The notes beneath the pieces were generated by a model. The model did no database searches. It saw nothing but the letters and a program-made list of their open reading frames with translations, and was not told where the DNA came from. A DNA stretch of 33,056 bases, from the NCBI GenBank assembly GCA_024402595.1, contig JAKSTL010000023.1:1-33056 (forward strand), in the 5' to 3' direction. Source of the stretch: Treponema sp. (GTDB taxonomy: Bacteria > Spirochaetota > Spirochaetia > Treponematales > Treponemataceae). Of this stretch, positions 19,461-27,843 are shown piece after piece. Numbering within the stretch: position 1 is the stretch's first letter; every line of letters begins with the position of its first letter. A program made the position numbers and the translations under genes.

Positions 19461-19517
19461 GGCCTTTTCCATAGCCGTTCGCCGCTACCGCTTGCTTCAC
19501 TTGCAATGGAAAAGGCC
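19461..19517. repeat. Inverted repeat just downstream of the lipoprotein's variable 3' end
   Basis: GGCCTTTTCCAT (19461-19472) and ATGGAAAAGGCC (19506-19517) are perfect 12-base arms around a 33-base GC-rich loop containing CCGCTACCGCTT, a word shared with dispersed copies A and B. It begins 13 bases after the stop codon at 19530. It may be a terminator without a T-tract, or part of a retrohoming target. Confidence 0.6.
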
Positions 19518-19529
19518 TCTCTTTGGGTG

Positions 19530-22500
19530 TTACTGAGCAGAACGAACAAGGCGGAAACCGTAGATGCTGTCCCGGCTATACGGGGAGCTGCCGTACCGGG
19601 ACGAAACCGAACAGCCACTGGAGCTGTCGTACCAACTGCCACCGCGACGAACGCGGGAGGAGCCTGACGCAGCACCAGTCGGGTTAGTCTGGGCACTAGT
19701 GCTGTAATTTCCATACCAGTCCCAGCACCATTCCCTCACATTTCCACTCATGTCATATATTCCAAGATTGTTTGCTGTTTTTCCACCTACAGTATGAGTC
19801 TTGTAGCCAGAGTTATAATAATACCAGGCAACATCATCTATTGAATTACTTCCGCTGTAAGTGTATTCATTCTTGTATTTACCACCCCGGGCTGCATATT
19901 CCCATTCTGCTTCTGTAGGCAGTCTATATCCGCTGGCTTTAAAATCACAGGTTGCTGAGTCCCAGTTTATTTCGCTCCAAGACGGTATACTTCCATTTCC
20001 CCAGTCTGACGGATTTGTTGAACCATTAATTGTGTAACATGGTGTCAATCCTTCTGCTATACTTCTTTTATTGCAGTATACGAGGGCATCATACCAACTT
20101 ACATTATAAGCAGGATAATTATTACCAACTCCATAAGTTGAACTTGGTGAAGGGCCTCCATAAATGCCGTATTGTTCATATTCCTCCTGTGTAACTTCAT
20201 AGGGACACATGTAGAAGCTTCCTACAGTAACACTGTGTTTGGCTGTGCCTTCTCCCATATTGAAGGTTCCACCTTCTACAAATACAAAATTGTCAGCTGC
20301 AGGCTGTTTTTCTTCCCATTTTGCATAAAGTGTAATATTTGTTTTTACCTCATAGCCTTCTTCAACTTTTTGTGTATAAGAAGCGTCTGTATACCAGCCA
20401 AAAAATTTCCAGCCGTTTTCTGTTAATTGTGGTAGATTTTCTTCTACTAATATTCCATTTTTTATAATTTCAACACTTTCTGGAGCAATAGAATGCTCAG
20501 TAGAATATGTTATTACAACATTTTCTCGTGGTGCGGAGCGAACGAGGCGGAAGCCAAGGCCATTAGCCATATCAGAAGGAACATCAAAGTTACGATTAAT
20601 TACAGAACAAAAATAAGCTTCGTTAACCCAACATCCCCCTCGAAAAACATGCCTATCTCCCTCTAATTCACCCATTGGATTAGATACAATTCCAGTATTA
20701 ATGCTGCCATACAAGTCATAGCACCATTCCCAGACATTTCCACTCATATCATAAAGTCCAAGGGCATTTGGTGCCAAGAGTCCAACCTGGTGTGCTCCAG
20801 ATCCTTCTACGCCCCTGACATAGAAATCTCCAGTCATTCCATCGTTACAAGTATTAAATCCATACCACGCAAATCCATCCAGTACAAAGTTTGAATCATC
20901 ATAATAGTTTGTTGTTGTAGTTCCTGCAAAATAATTTGCAAAGACTGTTGTACCATAAGTTTCTTTTCCACCTCTTGCGGCATACTCCCATTCTGCTTCT
21001 GTTGGCAAACGGTAGCCATTCTTAGTGTGATCTGCGGTTATAATAGCACTGTTTATATGTCCATTAGCTATTGATAAAATTTCAATAGTATATACTGGCT
21101 CTAGTCCTTCTTGTTCACTGTATAAGTTGCAGAAATATATTGCATCATACCAAGTAACCGTTTCAACAGCTCGTTCACTGTCTATTTCACAAGTTCGTTT
21201 CATAAACGAGTTAGGATAATGTGAGCTATCTGAAGGATCACTTTCAAGTCCATATATATTTTCTATCATTACTTCTTCATAAAGTTTTTTTGTAACTTCA
21301 TAAGGGCTCATATAATAGTCGCTTAATGTTACTGTTCTTCCTTCGGGGAATGCTCCTGAATAATATTGATTATAGCTATTACTTCCAACAACAGTTCCGC
21401 CTTCTACAAATACAAAATCATCTTCTAGGACTTGTTTTTCTTCCCATTTTGCATAAAGTGTAATATTTATATTTACAAAATAACCGGTTTCAACTTTTTG
21501 TGTATAAGAAGCGTCTGCATACCAGCCAATAAATTTCCAGCCTTTTTCTGCCAATTGTGGTAAAGCTTGTGTATCTAATAAAGATCCCTCTGCAACTTCA
21601 ATTAATTGTGGTACTGTTCCATAATCACTGACATAACTAACTTGATATTTATTAATCCACCTTGCAGTTAATGTTACATCATCTGTAACTGTATACTTTC
21701 CATCTTCTATTATAGTTTCTCCAGCATACCATCCTGCAAAATACTTTCCTTCCGTTTCCAAAACAGGCAGCTGGTCTATTGTGATTTTATTTCCTTCACC
21801 AACTTTTATGCTTTGTGGTACAGTTCCGTAATCACTGACATAAGTTACTGTACATTCTTTAAGCCATTTTGCATAAAGTGTAATATTTCCATAACTTCCG
21901 CTTTCTATCTTTTCTATCTCATCTCCACTAAAATCTTCTGTTACATACCATCCGTCAAAATAATAACCTTCTTTTATTGGCTCTGCCAAAACAGTTGTTT
22001 TATTTTCAACCGTGTATGAGTTAGGATTTTCAGAAGCATTTTCTCCACCATTTAGATAATATGTAATTGTATAAATAACAGGTGTCCATTTTGCATATAA
22101 AGTTATATTCCCAACTGAACCACTTTCTATTGTAAGAACCGGATTTCCTGTAAAATCTTCTGTTATATACCAGCCTTCAAATGTATAACCGTTTCGGTCT
22201 GCATCAAGAAGTGAAATTGTATCACTCATAACCGTATAAACCGTCTGATTCAAAGCTGCATTTGTTCCACCATTTAGTTTGTATTCTATTTTATATGAAG
22301 AAATCTGCCATTTTGCAGTAAGTTTTGTATCTGAATTAATTCTGTATCCGTTAGTAACCTTTATATTGCCATCATACCAGCCGAGGAAGGACATGCCTTT
22401 TTCTTCGAGGACAGGTAATTTTTCAGCCGATAAACTGTTTCCTTCGGGAATATAGAAAGAAGTTGGCACAGTTGCGTATTCAGATTCATAAGTTACCTGA

Positions 22501-23972
22501 CAGAAGTTTTTTGCTCCCGGTGCATAAAACTCTTCGCTGTCTGCTGTAATTGTATAATAATCTATTTCACCTTCGCTTAAATAACTGGTAAAATCTTCAT
22601 GAGCAAAATATGCATTATTTTCACTGTTGTTATCGCCTCCATAAGTCATATAAGATTCCAGCAGTTCCCATCCAACACTTAGATTTATATCTTTCATTTT
22701 GCTTGAACCGGCTGCAACTGAATAATACATTTCTGTACTATCCGAAAGTTCCGATGTTACTGTTGCACCACTGAAAACCATCATATAGTTTCCGTTATTT
22801 CCAAATGTTGGAACCATAAGTATAGAAGAAGAATTGTTTTTTACACTAAAGAACTGATTATTTCCATCAGGATAAATAATAAATCCATTTAATGCTGCCT
22901 CATTGTTTTCCTCTGGATTTTGTGCGGCAACTGTTATTGGAATTAGTCCTTTAAAAAATCTTAATGGTATGTAGTCTGCCCATTCCTGTTTTGTTTTTGG
23001 ATTTCGTATTGTTACATTTATACCAGTATCTATATAAGCTTCTGAAAGGTCTGAACAAACCACCTTAACTTTTATTTCTTTTGTAGCATTTGGCTTTAAA
23101 GTAGAAATGGTAATTCCCGAAAGATTTTCGCCTAAAACAGTTACAGCGGGAGATTGTGATTCTATTATACATATTGAAGAAGAACAGTTATTTTTACTGA
23201 CATTTGTGATTGTAATTACCATGTCATAAACTTTAGCATTATTTCCATACAAATATCCGTCATCTTTCTGGTCCTCGCTGATGACGCCTGTTATTTTTAA
23301 GTTGTAATCATCTTCTCCAACAAGTGCTACTGTTCCCATGTAGTCTCCCTTATTGTTGATTTTTAATCCAGGTATTACAACTAAATCAGTTCCATTTTCA
23401 ATTGTTACAGTCTGTGTATCGTTGGCAGTTGGAGCTGTAAAAGTAATTGTTCCATCACTTTCACTTTCTCCTTCACTCGTAAAACTTGTATATTTTTCTG
23501 ATTTTGATTTTCCTTTGATTCCAGAAATTGATGAACTTGCAGCCCGTCCAGCACCTTCTGTAAATCCAACCAGTTTAAGACTATATTCCAGATTTGCTCC
23601 ACCATTTCTAAAGTATGGTATATTTCCATTTATTATTACACTGTCTGATTCTTTTTTAAAAGTTCCCAAGGATTTAACCTGAAGTTCTGTTGAAGCAGAT
23701 GAAATTACAGAATATTGTCTTCCTTCAAAAATCACTTTATCTTCTAAAACTTCATACTGCTTGCCGTTATCCATTCGAACCCAAGTTCCCCAGAAATAAC
23801 TGTCGCTGCAAATATGATTATCTGAATCATTTTTTTCGTTTGTATTATTTGTTGTATTTTGATAATCAGATGGTAAATCTCCAGCACCAATTCCACATCC
23901 TAAAAATGCAACTAGAGTTACCAAAACAAAAACTGATAAAAGTTTTTTTACAATACACATTTTCTTTTTCAT
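19530..23972 (-). CDS. Large lipoprotein with InlB-type repeats and two FGE-sulfatase (C-type-lectin fold) domains
   Basis: This 1480-residue protein begins MKKKMCIVKKLL, with a hydrophobic segment and AFLGC lipobox (Cys near residue 26). Residues about 45-480 match the lipoprotein at 3673-6396. Five InlB B-repeat/Listeria-Bacteroides repeats (GWY...LYAKW pattern) span about 494-847. The first FGE-sulfatase domain covers about 850-1150 (FVFVEGGTVVGS, GYRLPTEAEWEYAARGG, MSGNVWEWCYD, RGGCW, GFRLVRSAP). A sixth InlB repeat (about 1165-1227) and a second FGE domain (about 1227-1480) follow, ending RRGGSW...GFRLVRSAQ. I chose the ATG at 23972 because CAGGAG lies 6 bases upstream. It is a probable surface ligand-binding protein like TvpA of Treponema denticola. 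The last 24 variable codons differ strongly in base use from the rest. Confidence 0.9.
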   Translation of the reverse strand: MKKKMCIVKKLLSVFVLVTLVAFLGCGIGAGDLPSDYQNTTNNTNEKNDSDNHICSDSYFWGTWVRMDNGKQYEVLEDKVIFEGRQYSVISSASTELQVKSLGTFKKESDSVIINGNIPYFRNGGANLEYSLKLVGFTEGAGRAASSSISGIKGKSKSEKYTSFTSEGESESDGTITFTAPTANDTQTVTIENGTDLVVIPGLKINNKGDYMGTVALVGEDDYNLKITGVISEDQKDDGYLYGNNAKVYDMVITITNVSKNNCSSSICIIESQSPAVTVLGENLSGITISTLKPNATKEIKVKVVCSDLSEAYIDTGINVTIRNPKTKQEWADYIPLRFFKGLIPITVAAQNPEENNEAALNGFIIYPDGNNQFFSVKNNSSSILMVPTFGNNGNYMMVFSGATVTSELSDSTEMYYSVAAGSSKMKDINLSVGWELLESYMTYGGDNNSENNAYFAHEDFTSYLSEGEIDYYTITADSEEFYAPGAKNFCQVTYESEYATVPTSFYIPEGNSLSAEKLPVLEEKGMSFLGWYDGNIKVTNGYRINSDTKLTAKWQISSYKIEYKLNGGTNAALNQTVYTVMSDTISLLDADRNGYTFEGWYITEDFTGNPVLTIESGSVGNITLYAKWTPVIYTITYYLNGGENASENPNSYTVENKTTVLAEPIKEGYYFDGWYVTEDFSGDEIEKIESGSYGNITLYAKWLKECTVTYVSDYGTVPQSIKVGEGNKITIDQLPVLETEGKYFAGWYAGETIIEDGKYTVTDDVTLTARWINKYQVSYVSDYGTVPQLIEVAEGSLLDTQALPQLAEKGWKFIGWYADASYTQKVETGYFVNINITLYAKWEEKQVLEDDFVFVEGGTVVGSNSYNQYYSGAFPEGRTVTLSDYYMSPYEVTKKLYEEVMIENIYGLESDPSDSSHYPNSFMKRTCEIDSERAVETVTWYDAIYFCNLYSEQEGLEPVYTIEILSIANGHINSAIITADHTKNGYRLPTEAEWEYAARGGKETYGTTVFANYFAGTTTTNYYDDSNFVLDGFAWYGFNTCNDGMTGDFYVRGVEGSGAHQVGLLAPNALGLYDMSGNVWEWCYDLYGSINTGIVSNPMGELEGDRHVFRGGCWVNEAYFCSVINRNFDVPSDMANGLGFRLVRSAPRENVVITYSTEHSIAPESVEIIKNGILVEENLPQLTENGWKFFGWYTDASYTQKVEEGYEVKTNITLYAKWEEKQPAADNFVFVEGGTFNMGEGTAKHSVTVGSFYMCPYEVTQEEYEQYGIYGGPSPSSTYGVGNNYPAYNVSWYDALVYCNKRSIAEGLTPCYTINGSTNPSDWGNGSIPSWSEINWDSATCDFKASGYRLPTEAEWEYAARGGKYKNEYTYSGSNSIDDVAWYYYNSGYKTHTVGGKTANNLGIYDMSGNVREWCWDWYGNYSTSAQTNPTGAASGSSRVRRGGSWYDSSSGCSVSSRYGSSPYSRDSIYGFRLVRSAQ
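19560..19631 (-). other. Candidate diversity-generating retroelement variable region
   Basis: This 24-codon stretch lies between RGGSW and GFRLVR. By hand count it has 44 G or C in 72 bases in an AT-rich gene, and 15 of 24 codons end in C (TAC, GAC, AGC, TCC, GGC, ATC). These are the codons produced when AAC template codons are randomised at their two adenines. The fixed positions Cys, Val, Arg, Pro and Arg are interspersed as in other treponemal variable lectin domains. The internal FGE domain has the same length here with AT-rich codons (about 20550-20625), serving as an internal control. No template repeat or reverse transcriptase is in the window. Confidence 0.65.
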
Positions 23973-24071
23973 GAAAATCTCCTGTTTATTATTATAGCAT
24001 AAAAATGTCAAAAGTCATATGTAGACTAATGATCAAGAAGGATGTAACGGGTTATTTATAAGTTTTTTTGT

Positions 24072-24098
24072 GGGATGCTGAAACAAGTTCAGCATGAC
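24072..24098. repeat. Half-copy of the GCTGAA...TTCAGC dispersed element
   Basis: GATGCTGAA-ACAAG-TTCAGCATGAC closely matches the right half of the element at 13602-13686 (13660-13685), forming an 8-bp hairpin. Confidence 0.6.
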
Positions 24099-24103
24099 GT
24101 GGG

Positions 24104-24190
24104 GGATTAAACAAATCTGAATGGGTTCCTGTTGCAGTCGCTGAAAGAATAAAAGATCTGCCTATTAAGATGAGATATTCTCCAGAGTGA
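24104..24190 (+). pseudogene. Possible 3' remnant of an unidentified gene
   Basis: A 28-codon open stretch running into TGA reads GLNKSEWVPVAVAERIKDLP and then IKMRYSPE. It has the look of genuine protein sequence and begins right after a dispersed repeat, as if a gene was truncated by that element. There is no start codon with a ribosome binding site, and I do not recognise the family. It could be chance. Confidence 0.25.
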
Positions 24191-24256
24191 GGATTATTTC
24201 CAATTCATTTTAACTTTGATATAAACCTTTTGGAAAAAATCTGTTATGCTAAGAGT

Positions 24257-25327
24257 ATGGGTACAAAGGAAAAGGTGCTTGAGATTCTTTTGAGCAAGCA
24301 GGAAATGCCTGTTTCTGGAGAGTTTTTGGCGGAACAATGTGGAATTAGTAGAGCGGCCATTTGGAAGGCGGTAAAATCACTGAGGGATAAAGGTTTTGAT
24401 ATTCAGGGAACTACAAATGGTGGTTATGTTTTAACTGGAACTGGTGATGTTTTTTCTTTGGAGAATCTTTCCCTTTCTCTTGAAAAAGCTTATCCTTCTT
24501 TAAAAAACAGCCATATTGAATGTTTTAAAGAAATTGATTCTACCAACACTTATGCAAAAAAAATCTTATCGGAAAATGGAAGTTTTAGATTGCTAGATGG
24601 AACTTTAACCGAACGCGGAAAAAAATATCACAATTCAATTATTGTTTCTGAATGTCAAACTGCTGGTCGGGGAAGGCTTGGAAGAACTTTTTATTCACCG
24701 GCAAAAACAGGTATTTATCTTTCTGTAATTTATTGTCCAGAAGGTGGAATTACTGAACCTGCAAAACTTACGGCTTTTAGTGCGGTTGCAGTGTGTCGGG
24801 TTATAAAACGATTGTATAATGTTTCGGCCCAAATAAAATGGATTAACGATATTTTTGCGGGAAACGACTTTTCTTCACCAAAAAAAATTGCGGGCATTTT
24901 GACGGAAGGTTTTACTAATTTTGAAACTGGCACCATTGAATCTGCGGTAATTGGAATTGGAATAAATATTCAGGATAATCCAGAGTATTTTCCAGAGGAA
25001 GTAGCTAAAATTGCGGGATCGATTACAGAAGCTTCTAGCGAAAAAGAAAATAAAGTTACACGATGTAGGCTGGCTGCAGAAATTGCAGGAGAAGTGCTTT
25101 CTATAATGGAAGAACCAACTGCAAAAGTAATACGGGAATACAAGGATTTATCTTTTTTAATTGGACAAACAATTACAGTGCATCCCATTATTGGTAATAA
25201 TACAAAAGATTATCAGGCAAAAGCTATTGATATTGATGAAAGCGCGGGTCTTGTGGTTGAATTATCTGACGGTTCAAAACGAACTCTTAATTCTGGCGAA
25301 GTAAGTCTGCACTCCTCCCAGTTTTAG
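24257..25327 (+). CDS. birA: Bifunctional biotin-protein ligase and biotin operon repressor
   Basis: The 356-residue protein has an N-terminal winged helix (about 1-60: SGEFLAEQCGISRAAIWKAV, then GYVLTG), a biotin ligase core (HIECFKEIDSTNTYAK, then the biotinyl-AMP loop ECQTAGRGRLGRTFYSP, KWINDIF, KIAGILTEG, VIGIGIN) and a C-terminal SH3-like domain (ALDIDESAGLVVELSDGS-type text). It activates biotin to biotinyl-5'-AMP, loads it on carboxylases and, as a dimer, represses biotin genes. The matching operator is upstream of bioY (27795-27827). I chose the ATG at 24257; an in-frame TTG at 24230 is possible. It is transcribed toward the convergent bioYMN operon with slyX between. Confidence 0.95.
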   Translation: MGTKEKVLEILLSKQEMPVSGEFLAEQCGISRAAIWKAVKSLRDKGFDIQGTTNGGYVLTGTGDVFSLENLSLSLEKAYPSLKNSHIECFKEIDSTNTYAKKILSENGSFRLLDGTLTERGKKYHNSIIVSECQTAGRGRLGRTFYSPAKTGIYLSVIYCPEGGITEPAKLTAFSAVAVCRVIKRLYNVSAQIKWINDIFAGNDFSSPKKIAGILTEGFTNFETGTIESAVIGIGINIQDNPEYFPEEVAKIAGSITEASSEKENKVTRCRLAAEIAGEVLSIMEEPTAKVIREYKDLSFLIGQTITVHPIIGNNTKDYQAKAIDIDESAGLVVELSDGSKRTLNSGEVSLHSSQF

Positions 25328-25390
25328 CGTTTTAAGTCATTCATTACATCAATTATATCTATTATATAGAAAAGATTTTGTGAGAAAAAT

Positions 25391-25597
25391 ATGGAGCAAG
25401 AAGAACGATTAACAAACTTAGAAATTAAGTTATCTTATATGGAAGATTTTATGAATCAGATTCAGGAAGTGGCTGTAGAACAGGCAAAGGAAATTGAAAG
25501 ATTAAAAGTCGAAAACAAGCTGCTTTCAGAAAAAATGAACGAATTAATAGAAAACTCTGGGGAAGAAATACCGAACCGTAAGCCACCTCACTACTAG
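25391..25597 (+). CDS. slyX: SlyX family small coiled-coil protein
   Basis: The 68-residue protein is almost wholly a predicted coiled coil (MEQEERLTNLEIKLSYMEDF through ERLKVENKLLSEKMNELIE) and ends with the SlyX-type tail RKPPHY. SlyX proteins are small cytoplasmic proteins of uncertain function, linked to lysis phenotypes in gammaproteobacteria. It lies 63 bases after birA on the same strand and ends 11 bases from the convergent bioN. Confidence 0.75.
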   Translation: MEQEERLTNLEIKLSYMEDFMNQIQEVAVEQAKEIERLKVENKLLSEKMNELIENSGEEIPNRKPPHY

Positions 25598-25608
25598 GAC
25601 AACAATCT

Positions 25609-26265
25609 TTAGCTTCTGATTTCTATTGCTCTAGCCATGTTGTAGGCTTTTTTCATTCCCACGGAAAATAATACGGGCAGTAAAATCATATACATTTTTA
25701 AACTTTTTTTTCCTCCTCGTGCAATCCACGCTCGCTGAGACTGTTGCCATATTTTGGAAACCATTGGTATAAAGTTCAAAAACATAAAAATTGCATTTGT
25801 AAAAGTTCGCTTTTCTTTAAGATGCAATTTTTTTCTTACCCAAAGTTCAATTTTTTCTATTCCTTCCCGCAATTCAAGAGAGGTTGAAGTTTTAAAAATC
25901 AAAGACACGGATTGCATTATGCAGAATAGTTTTATTAACAAAAAAACTGTTTCTTTTTCTTCTATCCACCAATTGGCTTTTATTTCTAAAAAGCTTGTTC
26001 CCGAAAAAGCATAAGAAATAATTTTAAAAATTAAAAGAAGAACTCCGTAAAATAATACAGGTCGTAAATCTGCAAGTTGTTCTTTTAAGGAAAAATGAAG
26101 ATAAAAGGCCATTACGGTCTGAATTAAAATTAAAAAAAGGGCAAAATAAACTGGCAAAAACAGGAAAAGAATATTTATAAGTGGAATAAAAAGCAATTTA
26201 CACCAGGATGGACATTTGTGCAGGAAGGAATTGCCTTTTTTATAAGAAAACGCTGAATATTTCAT
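25609..26265 (-). CDS. bioN: ECF transporter transmembrane component for biotin
   Basis: The 218-residue EcfT family protein has several hydrophobic helices in its first 125 residues (LLFIPLINILFLFLPVYFAL, PVLFYGVLLLIFKIISYAF, IKLFCIMQSVSLIF). The cytoplasmic coupling helices carry the family's Ala-Arg-Gly type signature in QRAWIARGGKK and a second ARAIE near the end. It links the ATPase to the substrate-binding BioY. The ATG at 26265 lies 12 bases after the bioM stop, so bioY-bioM-bioN form one operon. It is slightly shorter than generic EcfT proteins (about 250-265), as usual for BioN. Confidence 0.88.
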   Translation of the reverse strand: MKYSAFSYKKGNSFLHKCPSWCKLLFIPLINILFLFLPVYFALFLILIQTVMAFYLHFSLKEQLADLRPVLFYGVLLLIFKIISYAFSGTSFLEIKANWWIEEKETVFLLIKLFCIMQSVSLIFKTSTSLELREGIEKIELWVRKKLHLKEKRTFTNAIFMFLNFIPMVSKIWQQSQRAWIARGGKKSLKMYMILLPVLFSVGMKKAYNMARAIEIRS

Positions 26266-26277
26266 GTGAATCCTAAA

Positions 26278-26991
26278 TTACCAGAGTAAATCTTGAACCG
26301 ATTGATATTTTACCAAAGGATTTTTTATGTTCCAAAGTTCTAGATTTTTAGTTACTCCTTCTGCAGGATTTCCGTCAAAAACTTTTTCGCCTCTGAATAA
26401 AACTACAAATCGGTTTGCAAGCCCAAGGCATTTTTCTATTTCGTGGGTTAAGATGATTATGGTTTTTCCTTCCTTTTGTAATTCTTTTATTAAGGAATTA
26501 ACCATCTTAACTCCAGAAAAATCCAGATTGGCATAAGGTTCATCAAAAATTAAAACAGGATACTTCATAGCGAGCATACAAGCCACAGCCAGTCGTCGTT
26601 TTTCGCCACCAGACAAAAATCTTGCAGGAAAATCTGCTTTGTCTTTTAAACCTGTTTTTTCTAAGGCCTCCTTTACCAAATCATTTAATTTGGCACTTTT
26701 TAATCCCATATTTTTTGGACCAAAAGCAATATCTTCTCTGGGAGTTTCACCTAAAATCTGAGTTTCTGCTTCTTGAAAAATTAAACCAACCTTTCCCACG
26801 CATTCTACGGAACCTTCATCTGGTTCTTCTAGTCCTGCAATAATGGACATTAAAACACTTTTTCCCGAACCGTTTTCGCCACCAATTACAATGCAATCCC
26901 CAATTTCTACATTCAGAGAAACATTTTTTAATGCTTCAACAGTTCCATCAGCGGTTTCAAAGTTTTTGGAAAGATTATTTATTTTTATCAT
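26278..26991 (-). CDS. bioM: ECF transporter ATP-binding component for biotin
   Basis: The 237-residue ABC ATPase has Walker A GGENGSGKSVL (about 38-48), a Q-loop in VGLIFQEAETQ, the signature LSGGEKRRLAVACML, Walker B PVLIFDEPYANLDFSG and the switch His in IILTHEIEKC. It powers biotin uptake with BioN and BioY. A single ATPase beside one BioN suggests a homodimeric BioM, the dedicated biotin type rather than the shared EcfAA' type. It lies 66 bases downstream of bioY. Confidence 0.92.
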   Translation of the reverse strand: MIKINNLSKNFETADGTVEALKNVSLNVEIGDCIVIGGENGSGKSVLMSIIAGLEEPDEGSVECVGKVGLIFQEAETQILGETPREDIAFGPKNMGLKSAKLNDLVKEALEKTGLKDKADFPARFLSGGEKRRLAVACMLAMKYPVLIFDEPYANLDFSGVKMVNSLIKELQKEGKTIIILTHEIEKCLGLANRFVVLFRGEKVFDGNPAEGVTKNLELWNIKNPLVKYQSVQDLLW

Positions 26992-27057
26992 TTATAAACC
27001 TATGCAATCTATTTTATAATTGTAAACCAAAAAACATTCAATTTCCAAGGTTTTCAA

Positions 27058-27729
27058 CTATTCAGCCTGATTATTTGCGCTGTTTTCTTGCAAGTCTACC
27101 TTTGTTGATTCTGTCTTTTTTTCTTTGCCATCATACAAATATTGTGCAAGTATTGGACGAACTTTTAATGCAACTGGAACAGCAACAATAATTTTTGCCA
27201 AATCGCCTGGAAGGTATGGAATAACACAAGCACCCATTGTATAGGCAAAAGCAGATTTATCTACTGGAACTTTACCAGCCCCATTTGCCCATCTTGCAAA
27301 ATGAATTATTCCTGGTACATAAAGAATAATCATTCCGGCGAACATAGCAATAGTTACTTTTAATGCAACTTTCCAAGAAAGTTTTTTTTCTTTTACAGAA
27401 GGTTTTCCCGCAATAAAACCAGCAAGAACTGCACCAATCAAATATCCTGGTAAAAATCCACCTGTTGGACCTGCCCAAACCGCAATGCCACTAGTTCCAC
27501 CAGAATAAACTGGCAATCCAATTAAACCTGCTACCAAAAACAAAGCGGTAGGAGCACCACCAAGGAAGCTTCCCATTAAAACACCTGTTAAAATACACAA
27601 ACCGTTCTGCAAAACAATTGGAATTGGTCCTAAAGGAATCTTCAAAAAGCAGCCAATACAAATAATGGCCGCAAACAAAGCAATAAATGCAGTAAATAAA
27701 ATTGATTTATTATTTTTTTTAACGCTCAT
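27058..27729 (-). CDS. bioY: Biotin-binding membrane subunit of the ECF transporter
   Basis: The 223-residue protein has about six hydrophobic segments and the BioY blocks VLQNGLCILTGVLMG, LPVYSGGTSGIAVWAGPTGG, GFLPGYLIGAVLAG and ACVIPYLPGDLAKIIVA. It captures biotin for uptake with BioM and BioN. The C-terminal 25 residues form a charged cytoplasmic tail (DGKEKKTESTKVDL). AAGGA lies 7 bases before the ATG, separated from it by seven T residues and itself inside a predicted leader hairpin. Transcription is under a BirA-type operator. Confidence 0.94.
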   Translation of the reverse strand: MSVKKNNKSILFTAFIALFAAIICIGCFLKIPLGPIPIVLQNGLCILTGVLMGSFLGGAPTALFLVAGLIGLPVYSGGTSGIAVWAGPTGGFLPGYLIGAVLAGFIAGKPSVKEKKLSWKVALKVTIAMFAGMIILYVPGIIHFARWANGAGKVPVDKSAFAYTMGACVIPYLPGDLAKIIVAVPVALKVRPILAQYLYDGKEKKTESTKVDLQENSANNQAE

Positions 27730-27735
27730 AAAAAA

Positions 27736-27771
27736 ATCCTTGATTTTAAGGTATTTCCTAAAACCAAGGAT
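27736..27771 (-). promoter_or_regulatory. bioY leader hairpin covering the ribosome binding site, followed by T7
   Basis: In the minus-strand RNA, ATCCTTGGTTTTAGG pairs with CTTAAAATCAAGGAT over about 15 positions with two G-U pairs and a six-base loop. The 3' arm contains AAGGA, the ribosome binding site, and is followed at once by seven T and the ATG. The structure could hide the site or act as a short terminator. The predicted transcription start near 27766 may trim the outer pairs. Confidence 0.45.
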
Positions 27772-27772
27772 G

Positions 27773-27801
27773 ATTATAATGAGTTTTTTTTACATTGTAA
27801 A
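27773..27801 (-). promoter_or_regulatory. Promoter of bioY
   Basis: Minus-strand TTTACA (27796-27801), 17 bases and perfect TATAAT (27773-27778). The -35 lies inside one half of the BirA operator. Confidence 0.7.
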
Positions 27802-27829
27802 CCTATTTAAATATTTTTGGTTTACAATG
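27793..27829. promoter_or_regulatory. BirA operator upstream of bioY
   Basis: TTGTAAACC (27795-27803), a 15-base spacer and GGTTTACAA (27819-27827). This is the classic BirA-binding arrangement, with arms that extend to 11 bases (CATTGTAAACC/GGTTTACAATG). It overlaps the -35 element, so bound BirA-biotinyl-AMP would block transcription. Confidence 0.9.
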
Positions 27830-27843
27830 CGTATTTTTAAGTT

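Noticed and set aside
20530-20645. A second variable region in the internal FGE domain.
   Set aside because: Codons are AT-rich and typical of the gene (GTT, AAC, GAA, GCT, TAT, TTT), with no excess of NNC codons, and the site is internal.
27020-27057. Second BirA-like site between bioY and bioM (TTGTAAACC ... GGTTTTCAA).
   Set aside because: The spacer is 20 bases, not 14-16, and one arm has a mismatch. It lies between two genes of one operon with no clear promoter.
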